A stretch of 5,379 bases of DNA from CAZRRV01 sp964406705. GTDB taxonomy: Bacteria; Bacillota; Clostridia; Oscillospirales; Acutalibacteraceae. The DNA is taken from the NCBI GenBank assembly GCA_964406705.1, contig CAYOSS010000098.1, positions 1 through 5,379 on the forward strand, given 5' to 3'. The notes below the pieces were generated by a model, which did not search any database, was not told the DNA's origin, and saw nothing but the letters and a program-made list of their open reading frames with translations. Below, piece after piece: positions 1 to 5,303 of the stretch; positions within the stretch are counted from its first letter, which is position 1; each line of letters starts with the position of its first letter. A program made the translations under genes and the position numbers.

Positions 1-547
1 AAGCGCCGAGCCCCGAACGATAGCGACGAGCTTCCCCGAACCTGCGAGCCTTTTGCATCCGTCTCTGCGAGCCGGGAATGAACACGGCGGGGTCCCGGAC
101 CCGGCGCCGGGGGTATCTCCGGGCCCTCCTCGCGAAGCGAACCGCAAGAGCAACGGTACAGGTGGCGGCTACCCCGTAACCACTCAGCGAGGGGCGTACC
201 TCCCGGCTTTCGCGAACCGCTCAGCCCCTCGGCTGCGAGCCGGCGGAACGGACCGGCGAGGGGTTGGCGCGTGAGCTCCTTTTCTTTTGCGAAGCTTTTC
301 TTTTACCTCTCTCCAAATTCCTCCCTTACGTTGCCGCGGGAGAGAGGAAAAGAAAAGCGTCGATAGTGAGAAAAACCACACAGGTTTCCTCCCGGTAGGG
401 AACAGACCGGCTCGCCTTAACCCGGCGGAGCAAGACCGACGGTATCACTAAGCCTCCCCGCGAAGCGGGATAAATCCCCCCGCCCCCGTGCGCATCCGAG
501 AGCGCCCCTCCGCCTCCCCGGACCCCAAAATTTTTCCCCGAACCCCC
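1..547. other. Gene-free GC-rich region with several inverted repeats
   Basis: No convincing gene is present: open frames here are proline/arginine/glycine-rich, lack good ribosome binding sites and resemble no family I know. The DNA holds repeated inverted sequences. They include a 12-bp perfect palindrome CCCGGCGCCGGG (100-111), a stem CAGCGAGGGGC (185-195) pairing with 224-235 with one bulged base, GCCGG/CCGGC (239-243/253-257), a long stem at 294-358 (listed separately), and CCCGC-GAA-GCGGG (457-469). The element GCGAAGCG recurs near 130-140 and 459-468. The left edge may cut into a larger intergenic region; what lies upstream cannot be seen. Confidence 0.6.
294..358. repeat. Long inverted repeat (20 bp stem, 24-nt loop)
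   Basis: Positions 294-304 pair perfectly with 348-358 (GCTTTTCTTTT against AAAAGAAAAGC). After a single unpaired A at 305, 306-314 pair with 339-347 (CCTCTCTCC against GGAGAGAGG). The stem is 20 bp in total with a loop at 315-338. CTTTTCTTTT is also duplicated just outside the left arm at 279-288, so the right arm has two possible partners. Neither strand has a clean T-tract directly after the stem, so this is not an obvious intrinsic terminator. Its role is unknown. Confidence 0.75.
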
Positions 548-577
548 TTGACAAACCGTTACGCAATGTGGTATAAT
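548..577 (+). promoter_or_regulatory. Strong sigma-A promoter with extended -10
   Basis: TTGACA at 548-553 and TATAAT at 572-577 are both exact consensus hexamers separated by 18 bp. TG at 569-570 one base before the -10 makes it an extended -10. Transcription is expected to start around 583-586, just before the first hairpin of the leader RNA and about 460 bases upstream of the replication-like gene. The long distance to the gene and the strength of the promoter suggest that the RNA itself matters. Confidence 0.9.
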
Positions 578-613
578 AGAAGTAGAGGGTGAAACAGTAC
601 ATTTCGTTTCACC

Positions 614-828
614 CAGCCGGGAGCGGGGCGCCAAAACCCGCCCGGAAGAACGGGTACCAGTCCCTGCCCCGCCGCTGAGCGGGCACCACACTCTGCTCAC
701 AGGAAAGTGAGCGTCAGTCCCTACCCCGCTGGTATGCGGGAGCCAAACCCCGCCCGGAAGAACGGGCACCAAACCCCACCCGCCGCCAGAGCGGGCACCT
801 CATCCCACCCGCCGCAGAGCGTGTACCA
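614..828 (+). repeat. Tandem array of about eight hexaloop hairpins followed by CCA
   Basis: Seven clear hairpins and one degenerate one (614-633) follow each other at 27-30-base steps. The left arms begin at 641, 668, 695, 725, 752, 779 and 808. Stems are 4-6 bp and loops are six bases (seven in the copy at 779): GAAGAA, CGCTGA, AGGAAA, TGGTAT, GAAGAA, CGCCAGA, CGCAGA. Most stems are CCCGC/GCGGG, but the third is GCTCAC/GTGAGC, changed on both sides with pairing kept. The last has one internal mismatch. After the stem comes CCA at 631, 657, 686, 743, 769 and 826, and degenerate forms (TCA at 714, ACC at 797) elsewhere. Linkers are GTCCCT-like or AACCCC-like. Confidence 0.8.
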
Positions 829-877
829 ATTAAATCCGACCAACCGAGCAAGCGGAGACGGGCTTTCCCCCGCCGAG

Positions 878-982
878 GGGAGACCGGTGAGACCCCGGCA
901 TAGGCCGCCGGCATCGGGCCCGAGCTACCAAGCGCCGTACGTCAGACAGAGTGACGGGAGAAATCCCGCCGCCCGGTCTCTC
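878..982 (+). promoter_or_regulatory. Possible terminator/antiterminator or pseudoknot pairing
   Basis: GAGACCGG at 880-887 is an exact complement of CCGGTCTC at 973-980; allowing a G-U pair the helix extends to 878-887 with 973-982. The second segment is the loop of the terminator hairpin (967-990), so the pairing would form a pseudoknot with it. It also conflicts topologically with the alternative terminator stem 931-937/986-992. The first segment is partly sequestered by the hexaloop hairpin at 864-883. A shorter second copy, GAGACC (889-894), could compete. This is a plausible switch controlling read-through into the replication-like gene, but function is inferred from complementarity only. 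Confidence 0.4.
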
Positions 983-1000
983 GCGCGGCGCTTTTTGTTT
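967..1000 (+). terminator. Intrinsic terminator upstream of the replication-like gene
   Basis: CGCCGC (967-972) pairs with GCGGCG (985-990) around a 12-nt loop and is followed by CTTTTTGTTT (991-1000). A competing longer-range stem is AGCGCCG (931-937) with CGGCGCT (986-992), which sits directly on the T-tract. Either form would end the promoter-548 transcript before the gene at 1048, so the gene needs read-through or a promoter I cannot identify. Confidence 0.7.
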
Positions 1001-1030
1001 GCCCCCGGGGAGGGGACCGGTTATATTACG

Positions 1031-1038
1031 GGAAGGAG
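1031..1038 (+). promoter_or_regulatory. Ribosome binding site for the replication-like gene
   Basis: GGAAGGAG lies 9 bases before the ATG at 1048 and fixes that start over the in-frame ATG at 1090 (residue 15). TATATT at 1022-1027 just upstream resembles a -10 box but has no -35 partner. Confidence 0.85.
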
Positions 1039-1047
1039 CGTTTTAGA

Positions 1048-1866
1048 ATGGCTGTCTTCAGAGCGGTAAGGACGAGCGGCTTTACCGTGATGTCCAACAC
1101 GCACTTGCGGGATAAAAACCTGTCCCTGCGGGCGAAGGGGCTTCTCTCGCTGATGCTGTCGCTGCCGGAGGACTGGGATTATTCCGTGGGCGGGTTGGTC
1201 TCAATCTGCCGGGAGAGCAAGCAGGCGGTTGACGGGGCCTTGCGCGAGCTGAAGACCGCCGGGTATTTGGTCATAACGAAGAGGCTGCCGAGCGAGACGG
1301 CGAGCGGGCGTATCGAGTACGAGTACTGTATTTACGAGCAGCCGCGGGTGGACACGCCGGAGCCGGATCCCGGAGAACAAGACGCCGCGATACAAGACAC
1401 TGTAGAACAAGACCCTGAAAAACAAGACCCTGAAAAACAAGACCTTGAATTTCAAGAGCTTGAAAACCAACCACAATTAAATACTAAGATACCAAATACT
1501 GATGAATCAAATACTGATAAACAAAATAAAGAGAAAGAAATATATTGTGCCGTTATCACACACCTGAACGAGAAAACGGGCTCCCATTATCGCCCGGACA
1601 ATAAAGCTACACAGCGTCACATAAACGCGAGAATAGCCGAGGGGTATGGGCTGGACAGCTTCAAGGCCGTTATCGATAAGAAAACCGAGGAGTGGCGGGG
1701 CACCGAGTGGGAGAAGTATCTGCGCCCCGAGACGCTGTTCGGGCCCAAGTTCGAGGGGTACCTGAACGCGCCGAGAGCGGCGCCGAGAGGGGCGCGGGGG
1801 AGTTTGCGGGGCGATATGTACGCCGCTTACGATAAGTCGCCCGAGCTGTTTATAGACGACGAATAG
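1048..1866 (+). CDS. Winged-helix replication-initiator-like protein with phage C-terminal domain
   Basis: A 272-residue protein of the type found in phages and integrative elements of gut Firmicutes, probably acting in DNA replication initiation or helicase loading. Residues about 1-98 form a helix-turn-helix/winged-helix region with the family hallmarks LSLRAKGLLSLMLSLPEDWDY and a GYL wing (residues 72-74). Residues about 99-164 are a hydrophilic, low-complexity linker with five-residue repeats beginning QD, then NT (NTKIP, NTDES, NTDKQ). Residues about 167-240 match the conserved phage C-terminus (Phg_2220_C type): LNEKTG, YRP, then KYLRPETLFG and KFEGYLN. The tail is basic, then acidic. 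The start has a strong ribosome binding site. It stands alone, with no partner helicase loader, integrase or relaxase in view, so it may be a remnant or a domesticated gene. Family assignment is by recognition; the exact biochemical role is inferred. Confidence 0.9.
   Translation: MAVFRAVRTSGFTVMSNTHLRDKNLSLRAKGLLSLMLSLPEDWDYSVGGLVSICRESKQAVDGALRELKTAGYLVITKRLPSETASGRIEYEYCIYEQPRVDTPEPDPGEQDAAIQDTVEQDPEKQDPEKQDLEFQELENQPQLNTKIPNTDESNTDKQNKEKEIYCAVITHLNEKTGSHYRPDNKATQRHINARIAEGYGLDSFKAVIDKKTEEWRGTEWEKYLRPETLFGPKFEGYLNAPRAAPRGARGSLRGDMYAAYDKSPELFIDDE
1393..1550 (+). repeat. 15-bp tandem repeats and AT-rich stretch inside the replication-like gene
   Basis: CAAGACCCTGAAAAA-like units begin at 1393, 1408, 1423, 1438 and 1453, with a decayed sixth at 1468. 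The 15-bp period keeps the frame and encodes QD-rich pentapeptides. AAATACT then recurs three times (around 1479, 1494 and 1509) at 15-base steps, encoding NTxxx repeats. From about 1470 to 1550 the DNA is strongly AT-rich, in sharp contrast to the GC-rich surroundings. Such a combination of direct repeats and an AT-rich block within an initiator gene is how origins are arranged in lambda gene O. It could also simply be a repeat-expanded protein linker. Confidence 0.7.
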
Positions 1867-2027
1867 GGGCGGGATACGGCCCGGTCCCGGCCGGTCAATG
1901 AGTAAGAGTGGCATAGCCCGGCTCCCCGCCGGTCGGGGGATAAGAGCGGGAGTATGGGTCGGCTCCCCGCCGGTCGGGGAACAAGATCCCCCCGCCGGAG
2001 AAGGGAAAGGGGCGCGGCGAGGGGAAA
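1867..2027. repeat. Intergenic DNA with a duplicated 19-bp hairpin element
   Basis: GGCTCCCCGCCGGTCGGGG occurs exactly twice, at 1920-1938 and 1961-1979, 41 bases apart. Each copy folds as CCCCG-CCGGT-CGGGG. They lie just past the stop of the replication-like gene but have no T-tract, so an intrinsic terminator is not supported. The rest is purine-rich GC sequence without a gene. Confidence 0.7.
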
Positions 2028-2173
2028 TATCAGCCTATCGGCGGGGCAAAACCGGTAGCCGGAGGGACAATCAGCCGATTAACGGGGCAAATCCCGCTCA
2101 CCCGAGGGGTAATCAGCCGATTAACAGGGCAAAAAGCCGGTCCTTTGTGGGACAATCAGCCGATTGGCGGGGC
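2028..2173. repeat. Four-copy tandem repeat of about 42 bp
   Basis: Copies begin at 2028, 2069, 2111 and 2154, with steps of 41, 42 and 43 bases. The conserved core is AATCAGCCGATTAACGGGGC, usually followed by AAA; the remaining 18-20 bases vary but tend to end in a G-run. The core has an inverted repeat AATC-AGCC-GATT. The copy at 2111 extends it as TAATC/GATTA and the copy at 2154 as CAATC/GATTG, a paired change. The first copy is the most diverged. The step length is not a constant multiple of three, so coding is unlikely. It lies between the convergent ends of the replication-like and lipoprotein genes. Confidence 0.8.
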
Positions 2174-2203
2174 GGCCTCACCCCGTTGCCCGGCGAAGAG
2201 CGG

Positions 2204-2644
2204 CTACTGCTCGTCTTTTTCCGCCTTGAAGGTGTACTCCGCGCCGTCCTCCACCAGAACCTGGCTCACCCCGACGGAGGAGTAGGCGTCGCCGACGTAG
2301 AAGGCCCAGTACATCCCGTCATCCTCGTATTTCAGCGTCTCGCCGTCCACGAAGGTGACGAACAGCCCGTATTCCGTCGTATCGCCGTCAACGATGCCCT
2401 CGGTCTGCAGGGCCTCGCCCAAGTTCTCCTTGCTTGTGGACACGGCTATTGTGCGCTCCGAGCCGTCCGAGTGCACGACCTTCACGGTGAACTCGGTTTG
2501 CCCTATGCCGACCTCCATCGAGGAGAGCACGCTTGTGGCCGAGGACGCGTCCCCGGGCTGCGAGCCGCTCTTTCCGCAGGCGCCGAGCAGGGCGGCCAAC
2601 ATTAACACCGAGAGAACGGCGGCTAATATCCTGTTTGTTTTCAT
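2204..2644 (-). CDS. DUF4430 domain lipoprotein
   Basis: A 146-residue exported lipoprotein. The N-terminus is a classic lipoprotein signal: basic MKTNR, a hydrophobic stretch from residue 6 to about 20, and a lipobox L20-G21-A22-C23, so C23 should be lipidated and the protein anchored on the outer face of the membrane. A short Ser/Gly/Ala linker follows. From about residue 65 to 143 the sequence matches the DUF4430 pattern (related to the C-terminal domain of transcobalamin): NLGEAL, the YGLFVTFVDG segment, the hallmark YWAFYVGD and a closing VEDGAEYTF. In this family the domain is found alone or on larger surface proteins; its ligand is generally unknown, and none can be deduced here. It has its own promoter and lies 119 bases from the reductase gene on the same strand, so it need not be co-transcribed. 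The opposite-strand frames are shadows. Confidence 0.88.
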   Translation of the reverse strand: MKTNRILAAVLSVLMLAALLGACGKSGSQPGDASSATSVLSSMEVGIGQTEFTVKVVHSDGSERTIAVSTSKENLGEALQTEGIVDGDTTEYGLFVTFVDGETLKYEDDGMYWAFYVGDAYSSVGVSQVLVEDGAEYTFKAEKDEQ

Positions 2645-2654
2645 TTTACCCGTT

Positions 2655-2660
2655 ACCTCT
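2655..2660 (-). promoter_or_regulatory. Ribosome binding site for the lipoprotein gene
   Basis: On the minus strand AAAGAGGT ends about 10 bases before the ATG at 2644. The spacing is slightly long but the site supports this start, which also gives a complete signal peptide. Confidence 0.65.
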
Positions 2661-2680
2661 TTCTTAAGTTATAAGAGTAT

Positions 2681-2708
2681 ATTATAACCGGAAGAGGCAT
2701 CAGGGCAG
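2681..2708 (-). promoter_or_regulatory. Promoter of the lipoprotein gene
   Basis: On the minus strand an exact TATAAT (2681-2686) lies about 37 bases before the start codon, giving a predicted 5' leader of about 30 bases. The best -35 is CTGCCC (2703-2708, 16-bp spacer), which matches the consensus at only three of six positions. The AT-rich tract around the -10 stands out from the GC-rich surroundings. Confidence 0.6.
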
Positions 2709-2714
2709 GCCGTA

Positions 2715-2738
2715 GCGCAGCAGGGTCACACCCTGCGC
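2715..2738 (-). terminator. Hairpin downstream of the aldo/keto reductase gene
   Basis: CAGGGT (2721-2726) pairs with ACCCTG (2730-2735) around a 3-nt loop, with GCG/CGC (2715-2717/2736-2738) extending the stem past a 3-nt bulge. It lies 26 bases beyond the reductase stop codon on the minus strand, where a terminator would be expected, but no T-run follows. Termination is therefore only a suggestion. Confidence 0.3.
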
Positions 2739-2763
2739 GGGGTAGTTAAGGCGTCTCATAATG

Positions 2764-3867
2764 CTAACCCGTCTCCTTCGCGACCCTTTTCAGCGTCTCG
2801 ATAATCTGTATCTTCTGCGGACAGACCCTCTCGCACTGACCGCACGCGACGCAGTCGGAGGGCTTACCCGAGCCGGGGGGAAGGGGAGAGGGCGCCCCGC
2901 CGCGCAGCTTCTCGTTATACGCAGCGAACACCTGAGGGATGGGGATCTTTTTGGGGCAGCCCGGGGCGCAGTAGGCGCAGCCCGTGCAGGGGATGGCCCC
3001 CTCCCCGCGAATGACGTTCGCCGCGCGGAAGTCCAGGGCCACCTCCTCTTCGGTGAGGGGGGCGAAGTTCTTCATCACCCGGATGTTGTCCTCCAGTTGC
3101 GCCCTGTCCGACATCCCCGAGAGCACCATTTCCACGCCGGGCAGGCCCGCGGCGAAGCGCAGCGCCCTGTTGGCGGGGGAAAGAGTCGGGTCGGCGCCGC
3201 GGAACATCTCCTCCACCTCGCCGGGGACGTTCGCCAGAGTGCCGCCCTTGACGGGCTCCATCACGATAATCGGCTTGCCGTGCCGCCGCGCGGTCTCGTA
3301 GCACTCCCCGGCGCGGACTTTGGGACTCAGCCAATCGAGGTAGTTGATTTGAAGCTGGACGAACTCAAGCTCCGGGTGAAGTGTCAGCACCTTGTCGAGC
3401 AGCTCCGGGCTCCCGTGGAAGGAGAACCCCGCGTGGCGCACCAGCCCCGCCTCGCGCTTGCCCAACAGCCAGTCGAAGCAGCCGAGGTCCTCGTACTTTT
3501 CGTACAGCCCCTCTTCGACGCTGTGCAGCAGGTAATAATCGAAATACTCCGCGCCGGTTTTGCGCAACTGCTCCGAGAAAATCCGCTCCCTGCCCGCCGC
3601 GTCGGCGAAGAACCCCCCGTGCAGCTTGGTCGCTACGGTGAAGCTCTCCCTCGGGTGCCGCTTGACTAAGATCTTCTTCACCGCGTCCTCGCTGCGGAAG
3701 CGGCAGTACATCCACGCGGTGTCGAAGTAGGTGAACCCGTGCTCGAGGAACAGGTCCGCCATCTCCTCCACCGGGGCGGTGTCTATCCGGGAGAGCGGGC
3801 CTCGCCCCCTCATCGGAAGCCGCATCAGCCCGAAGCCGAGCCTCGGCGCGTCGCCTCTAAAGCACAT
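2764..3867 (-). CDS. Aldo/keto reductase with C-terminal two-[4Fe-4S] ferredoxin domain
   Basis: A 367-residue cytoplasmic oxidoreductase of the large clostridial group in which an NAD(P)H-type aldo/keto reductase barrel is fused to a ferredoxin-like domain. The N-terminal RLGFGLMRLP begins the barrel. The catalytic tetrad is readable as D49 and Y54 (YFDTAWMY), K81 (VATKLHG) and H115 (YYLLHS). Further signatures are GFSFHGS (147-153), QLQINYLDW (171-179), VMEPVKGG (202-209) and LSGMSD (249-254). Two iron-sulfur motifs follow: C294, C297, C300, C304P and C339, C342, C345, C349P. This two-motif layout normally binds two [4Fe-4S] clusters. The length is typical and no key residue is missing. The start has an excellent ribosome binding site. 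The substrate is not deducible. The fusion suggests electron transfer between a carbonyl/alcohol substrate and a ferredoxin-like carrier. It has no same-pathway neighbours in view. Confidence 0.95.
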   Translation of the reverse strand: MCFRGDAPRLGFGLMRLPMRGRGPLSRIDTAPVEEMADLFLEHGFTYFDTAWMYCRFRSEDAVKKILVKRHPRESFTVATKLHGGFFADAAGRERIFSEQLRKTGAEYFDYYLLHSVEEGLYEKYEDLGCFDWLLGKREAGLVRHAGFSFHGSPELLDKVLTLHPELEFVQLQINYLDWLSPKVRAGECYETARRHGKPIIVMEPVKGGTLANVPGEVEEMFRGADPTLSPANRALRFAAGLPGVEMVLSGMSDRAQLEDNIRVMKNFAPLTEEEVALDFRAANVIRGEGAIPCTGCAYCAPGCPKKIPIPQVFAAYNEKLRGGAPSPLPPGSGKPSDCVACGQCERVCPQKIQIIETLKRVAKETG

Positions 3868-3874
3868 AGTTTTG

Positions 3875-3883
3875 CTCCTTTCC
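3875..3883 (-). promoter_or_regulatory. Ribosome binding site for the aldo/keto reductase
   Basis: On the minus strand GGAAAGGAG lies 7 bases before the ATG at 3867, near-ideal spacing, which fixes the start and the short N-terminus MCFRGDAPRLGFG. Confidence 0.9.
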
Positions 3884-3888
3884 GTGGT

Positions 3889-3912
3889 CCCCCGCCGGTT
3901 CGCGGGCGGGGG
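3889..3912. repeat. Perfect 8-bp hairpin in the leader of the aldo/keto reductase gene
   Basis: CCCCCGCC (3889-3896) pairs perfectly with GGCGGGGG (3905-3912) around an 8-nt loop. On the minus strand it lies immediately upstream of the reductase ribosome binding site, so if transcribed it would be a stable 5' leader structure. No consensus promoter was found upstream; an AT-containing patch GATATTC (minus strand, about 3935-3941) is the only weak -10 candidate. Confidence 0.6.
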
Positions 3913-4059
3913 AGGGTGGGTCGTGTCGTGTTCTGAATATCCCGCCGGCGGCCGGGGGAGGACCGTCTCCGTGGGGGTGCCCGTGGTGCCGCGCGGGGGT
4001 CTGCGGCGAGGGGGCCGCGCATCGTCCGGGGCGTCGGCGAGGGGATTTCAGGCGAGGGA
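3913..4059. other. Gene-free GC-rich spacer
   Basis: No gene or known element is seen. The stretch is G-rich on the plus strand, holds the palindrome CCGCCGGCGG (3942-3951), and grades into the repeat array on its right. The promoter of the reductase presumably lies here but cannot be placed from consensus. Confidence 0.5.
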
Positions 4060-4459
4060 GCGGGGGACGGGGTAAGCCCGAGGCGAGCGGCTCAGCTCGG
4101 AGTGGGGGGTCAGCTCGGGGGGTTGCTCGCCCGGTGTACCGGGGATTGCTCGCCCGAGCCGGGGGGTCTTGCGGTGCCACCCGTGAGGGATTGCCGCCCC
4201 TCACACCGGGGAGGGTTCCGCTCCCGCCGGTATCTTCAGCCGACCCCCTGGGGTATCTGCCACGCCGTCGATACGCGTCCCCCGCGGGGGGTTCAGCCCG
4301 GAGTGGGGGGTCAGCCCGGGGGTTGCTCGCCCGATGTGCCGGGCTTGCTGCTTCCCGTGGCGGGGGGTTTGCCGCTCCACCCGAGCCGGGAGAGGGTCTT
4401 GCCGCTCCGCCCGTGGGGTCTTGCGGTGCCACCCGTGGGAGAACGCCACCCGTGGGGGA

Positions 4460-4493
4460 TTGCCACCTGTGGGGGATTGCCACCTGTGGAGGG
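4460..4493. repeat. 17-bp tandem repeat, two copies
   Basis: TTGCCACCTGTGGGGGA starts at 4460 and again at 4477 (the second with a changed end), preceded by a related CGCCACCCGTGGGGGA unit. It is the same unit as the three-copy run at 4896. Confidence 0.85.
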
Positions 4494-4721
4494 GATTGTC
4501 GCCCTCAGTGCCGGGCTTGCCGCTTCCCGTGGCGGGGATTGCCCCCTGTGGAGGGGACTGCCGCTTGACGCGCGGGGTGGCGGCTTCAGCCCGGAGTGGG
4601 GGGGTCAGCCCGGGGGATTGCTCGCCTGGTGTGCCGGGCTTGCCGCTTCCCGCGCTGGGGTTGCCGTTTCACTGGTAGGGGGGTGCCCCCTGTGGAGGGG
4701 GTTACCGCGTGGCGTGCGGGG

Positions 4722-4797
4722 GACGGGGGTTAGCTCGGAGTAGGGGGTCAGGCACCCTGTGTCGGCGGGTTCCCCGGCTTTGCCCGTGTCAACCGGG
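4722..4797. repeat. 76-bp direct repeat, left copy (right copy 5304-5379)
   Basis: The block runs from GACGGGGGTTAGCTCGGAGT through GTCAGGCACCCTGTGTCGGC to GTGTCAACCGGG and is nearly identical at 5304-5379. It differs mainly in the lengths of two G-runs. The right copy ends exactly at the window edge, so its true extent is unknown. Confidence 0.85.
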
Positions 4798-4802
4798 TTT
4801 AG

Positions 4803-4892
4803 CTCGCCCGAGCCGGGAGAGGGTCTTGCCGCCCTCTGCGTTGGGGCTTGTTTGCTCAGAACCGGGAGCGGGTCTTGCGGCGCCACCCGTGG
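4803..4892. repeat. 90-bp direct repeat, left copy (right copy 5106-5195)
   Basis: The first 48 or so bases (CTCGCCCGAGCCGGGAGAGG and onward through GCGTTGGGGCTTG) are identical in the two copies. The remainder differs by a handful of substitutions and ends in the CCACCCGTGG unit. The copies are 303 bases apart. Confidence 0.85.
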
Positions 4893-4895
4893 GGG

Positions 4896-4946
4896 TTGCC
4901 ACCTGTGGGGGATTGCCACCTGTGGGGGATTGCCACCTGTGGAGGG
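4896..4946. repeat. 17-bp tandem repeat, three copies
   Basis: TTGCCACCTGTGGGGGA starts at 4896, 4913 and 4930. The first two are identical; the third has GGAGGGGA at its end. Each has a CCAC/GTGG inverted repeat. Confidence 0.9.
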
Positions 4947-4977
4947 GATTGCCGCCCGACGTGCGGGGGACGGGGTC

Positions 4978-5075
4978 AGCCCGGAGTGAGCGGCACAGCC
5001 CGGAGTGAGGAGTTAGCCCGGGGTGGGGGGGTTAGCTCGGAGTGGGGGGTCAGCTCGGAGCGAGGGGTCAGCCCG
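4978..5075. repeat. 18-19-bp tandem repeat, about five and a half copies
   Basis: Units of the form AGCYCGGAGTGRGGGGTY begin at 4978, 4997, 5015, 5034, 5052 and 5070. One unit reads CTCG-GAG-CGAG where others read CCC-GGAGT-GGG, so changes on the left side of the small stem are matched on the right. Confidence 0.85.
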
Positions 5076-5105
5076 GGGGTTGCTTGCCCGGTGTGCCGGG
5101 GATTG

Positions 5106-5195
5106 CTCGCCCGAGCCGGGAGAGGGTCTTGCCGCCCTCTGCGTTGGGGCTTGCTTGCCCAGAATCGGGAGGGGGTCTTGCGGTGCCACCCGTGG
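5106..5195. repeat. 90-bp direct repeat, right copy
   Basis: This is the second copy of the block at 4803-4892. It is followed by GGAGAACGCCACC units rather than the 17-bp run that follows the left copy, showing that modules have been rearranged relative to each other. Confidence 0.85.
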
Positions 5196-5303
5196 GAGAA
5201 CGCCACCTGTGGGGGAACGCCACCTGCGGCGGGGATTGCTCGCCCTCAGTGCCGGGGTTGCCGCCCGACGTGCGGGGGACGGGGTAAGCCCGAGGGTGCG
5301 GCG

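Larger units (their letters stand above)
584..1000 (+). ncRNA. Predicted structured leader or stand-alone RNA with hairpin array
   Basis: This is the predicted transcript between the consensus promoter and the intrinsic terminator. It opens with a perfect 9-bp hairpin (GGGTGAAAC 587-595 with GTTTCACCC 606-614, 10-nt loop). A tandem array of small hairpins follows (614-828). Then come a hexaloop hairpin (864-883), CCGGC/GCCGG (895-899/907-911), a palindrome TCGGGCCCGA (914-923), GTCA/TGAC (941-944/952-955), a GNRA-type hairpin CGGGA-GAAA-TCCCG (955-968) and the terminator. I see no convincing reading frame in it and do not recognise a named RNA family; the T-box consensus is absent. It may be an attenuation leader of the gene at 1048 or an independent small RNA. 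The start and the structure are inferred, not measured. Confidence 0.6.

Noticed and set aside
641..828. CsrA-type binding array (GGA in hairpin loops)
   Set aside because: GGA is at or beside the loop in only three of the seven hairpins; the other loops lack it, so a shared GGA-binding role is not supported.
584..1000. T-box leader upstream of the replication-like gene
   Set aside because: The conserved T-box antiterminator sequence is absent and the downstream gene is not related to tRNA charging or amino acid metabolism.
707..1069. A 120-residue plus-strand open frame over the leader RNA
   Set aside because: It crosses the hairpin array and the intrinsic terminator, overlaps the start of the replication-like gene, and resembles no family.
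2028..2173. CRISPR array
   Set aside because: Repeats of about 20-23 bp with 18-20-bp spacers that are themselves partly similar, variable repeat ends, and no cas genes; the pattern is a degenerate tandem repeat.
1898..2605. A 235-residue plus-strand open frame
   Set aside because: Its first part translates the intergenic repeats and its second part is antisense to the well-supported lipoprotein gene; it has no ribosome binding site of note.
2711..2775. A tRNA-Met-like look (GGGGTAGTT followed by CTCATAATG)
   Set aside because: No acceptor stem or T-arm can be formed, the anticodon arm does not pair, and the candidate would run into the 3' end of the reductase gene.
2761..3669. A 302-residue plus-strand open frame
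   Set aside because: It is the antisense shadow of the aldo/keto reductase, a common effect in GC-rich coding DNA.
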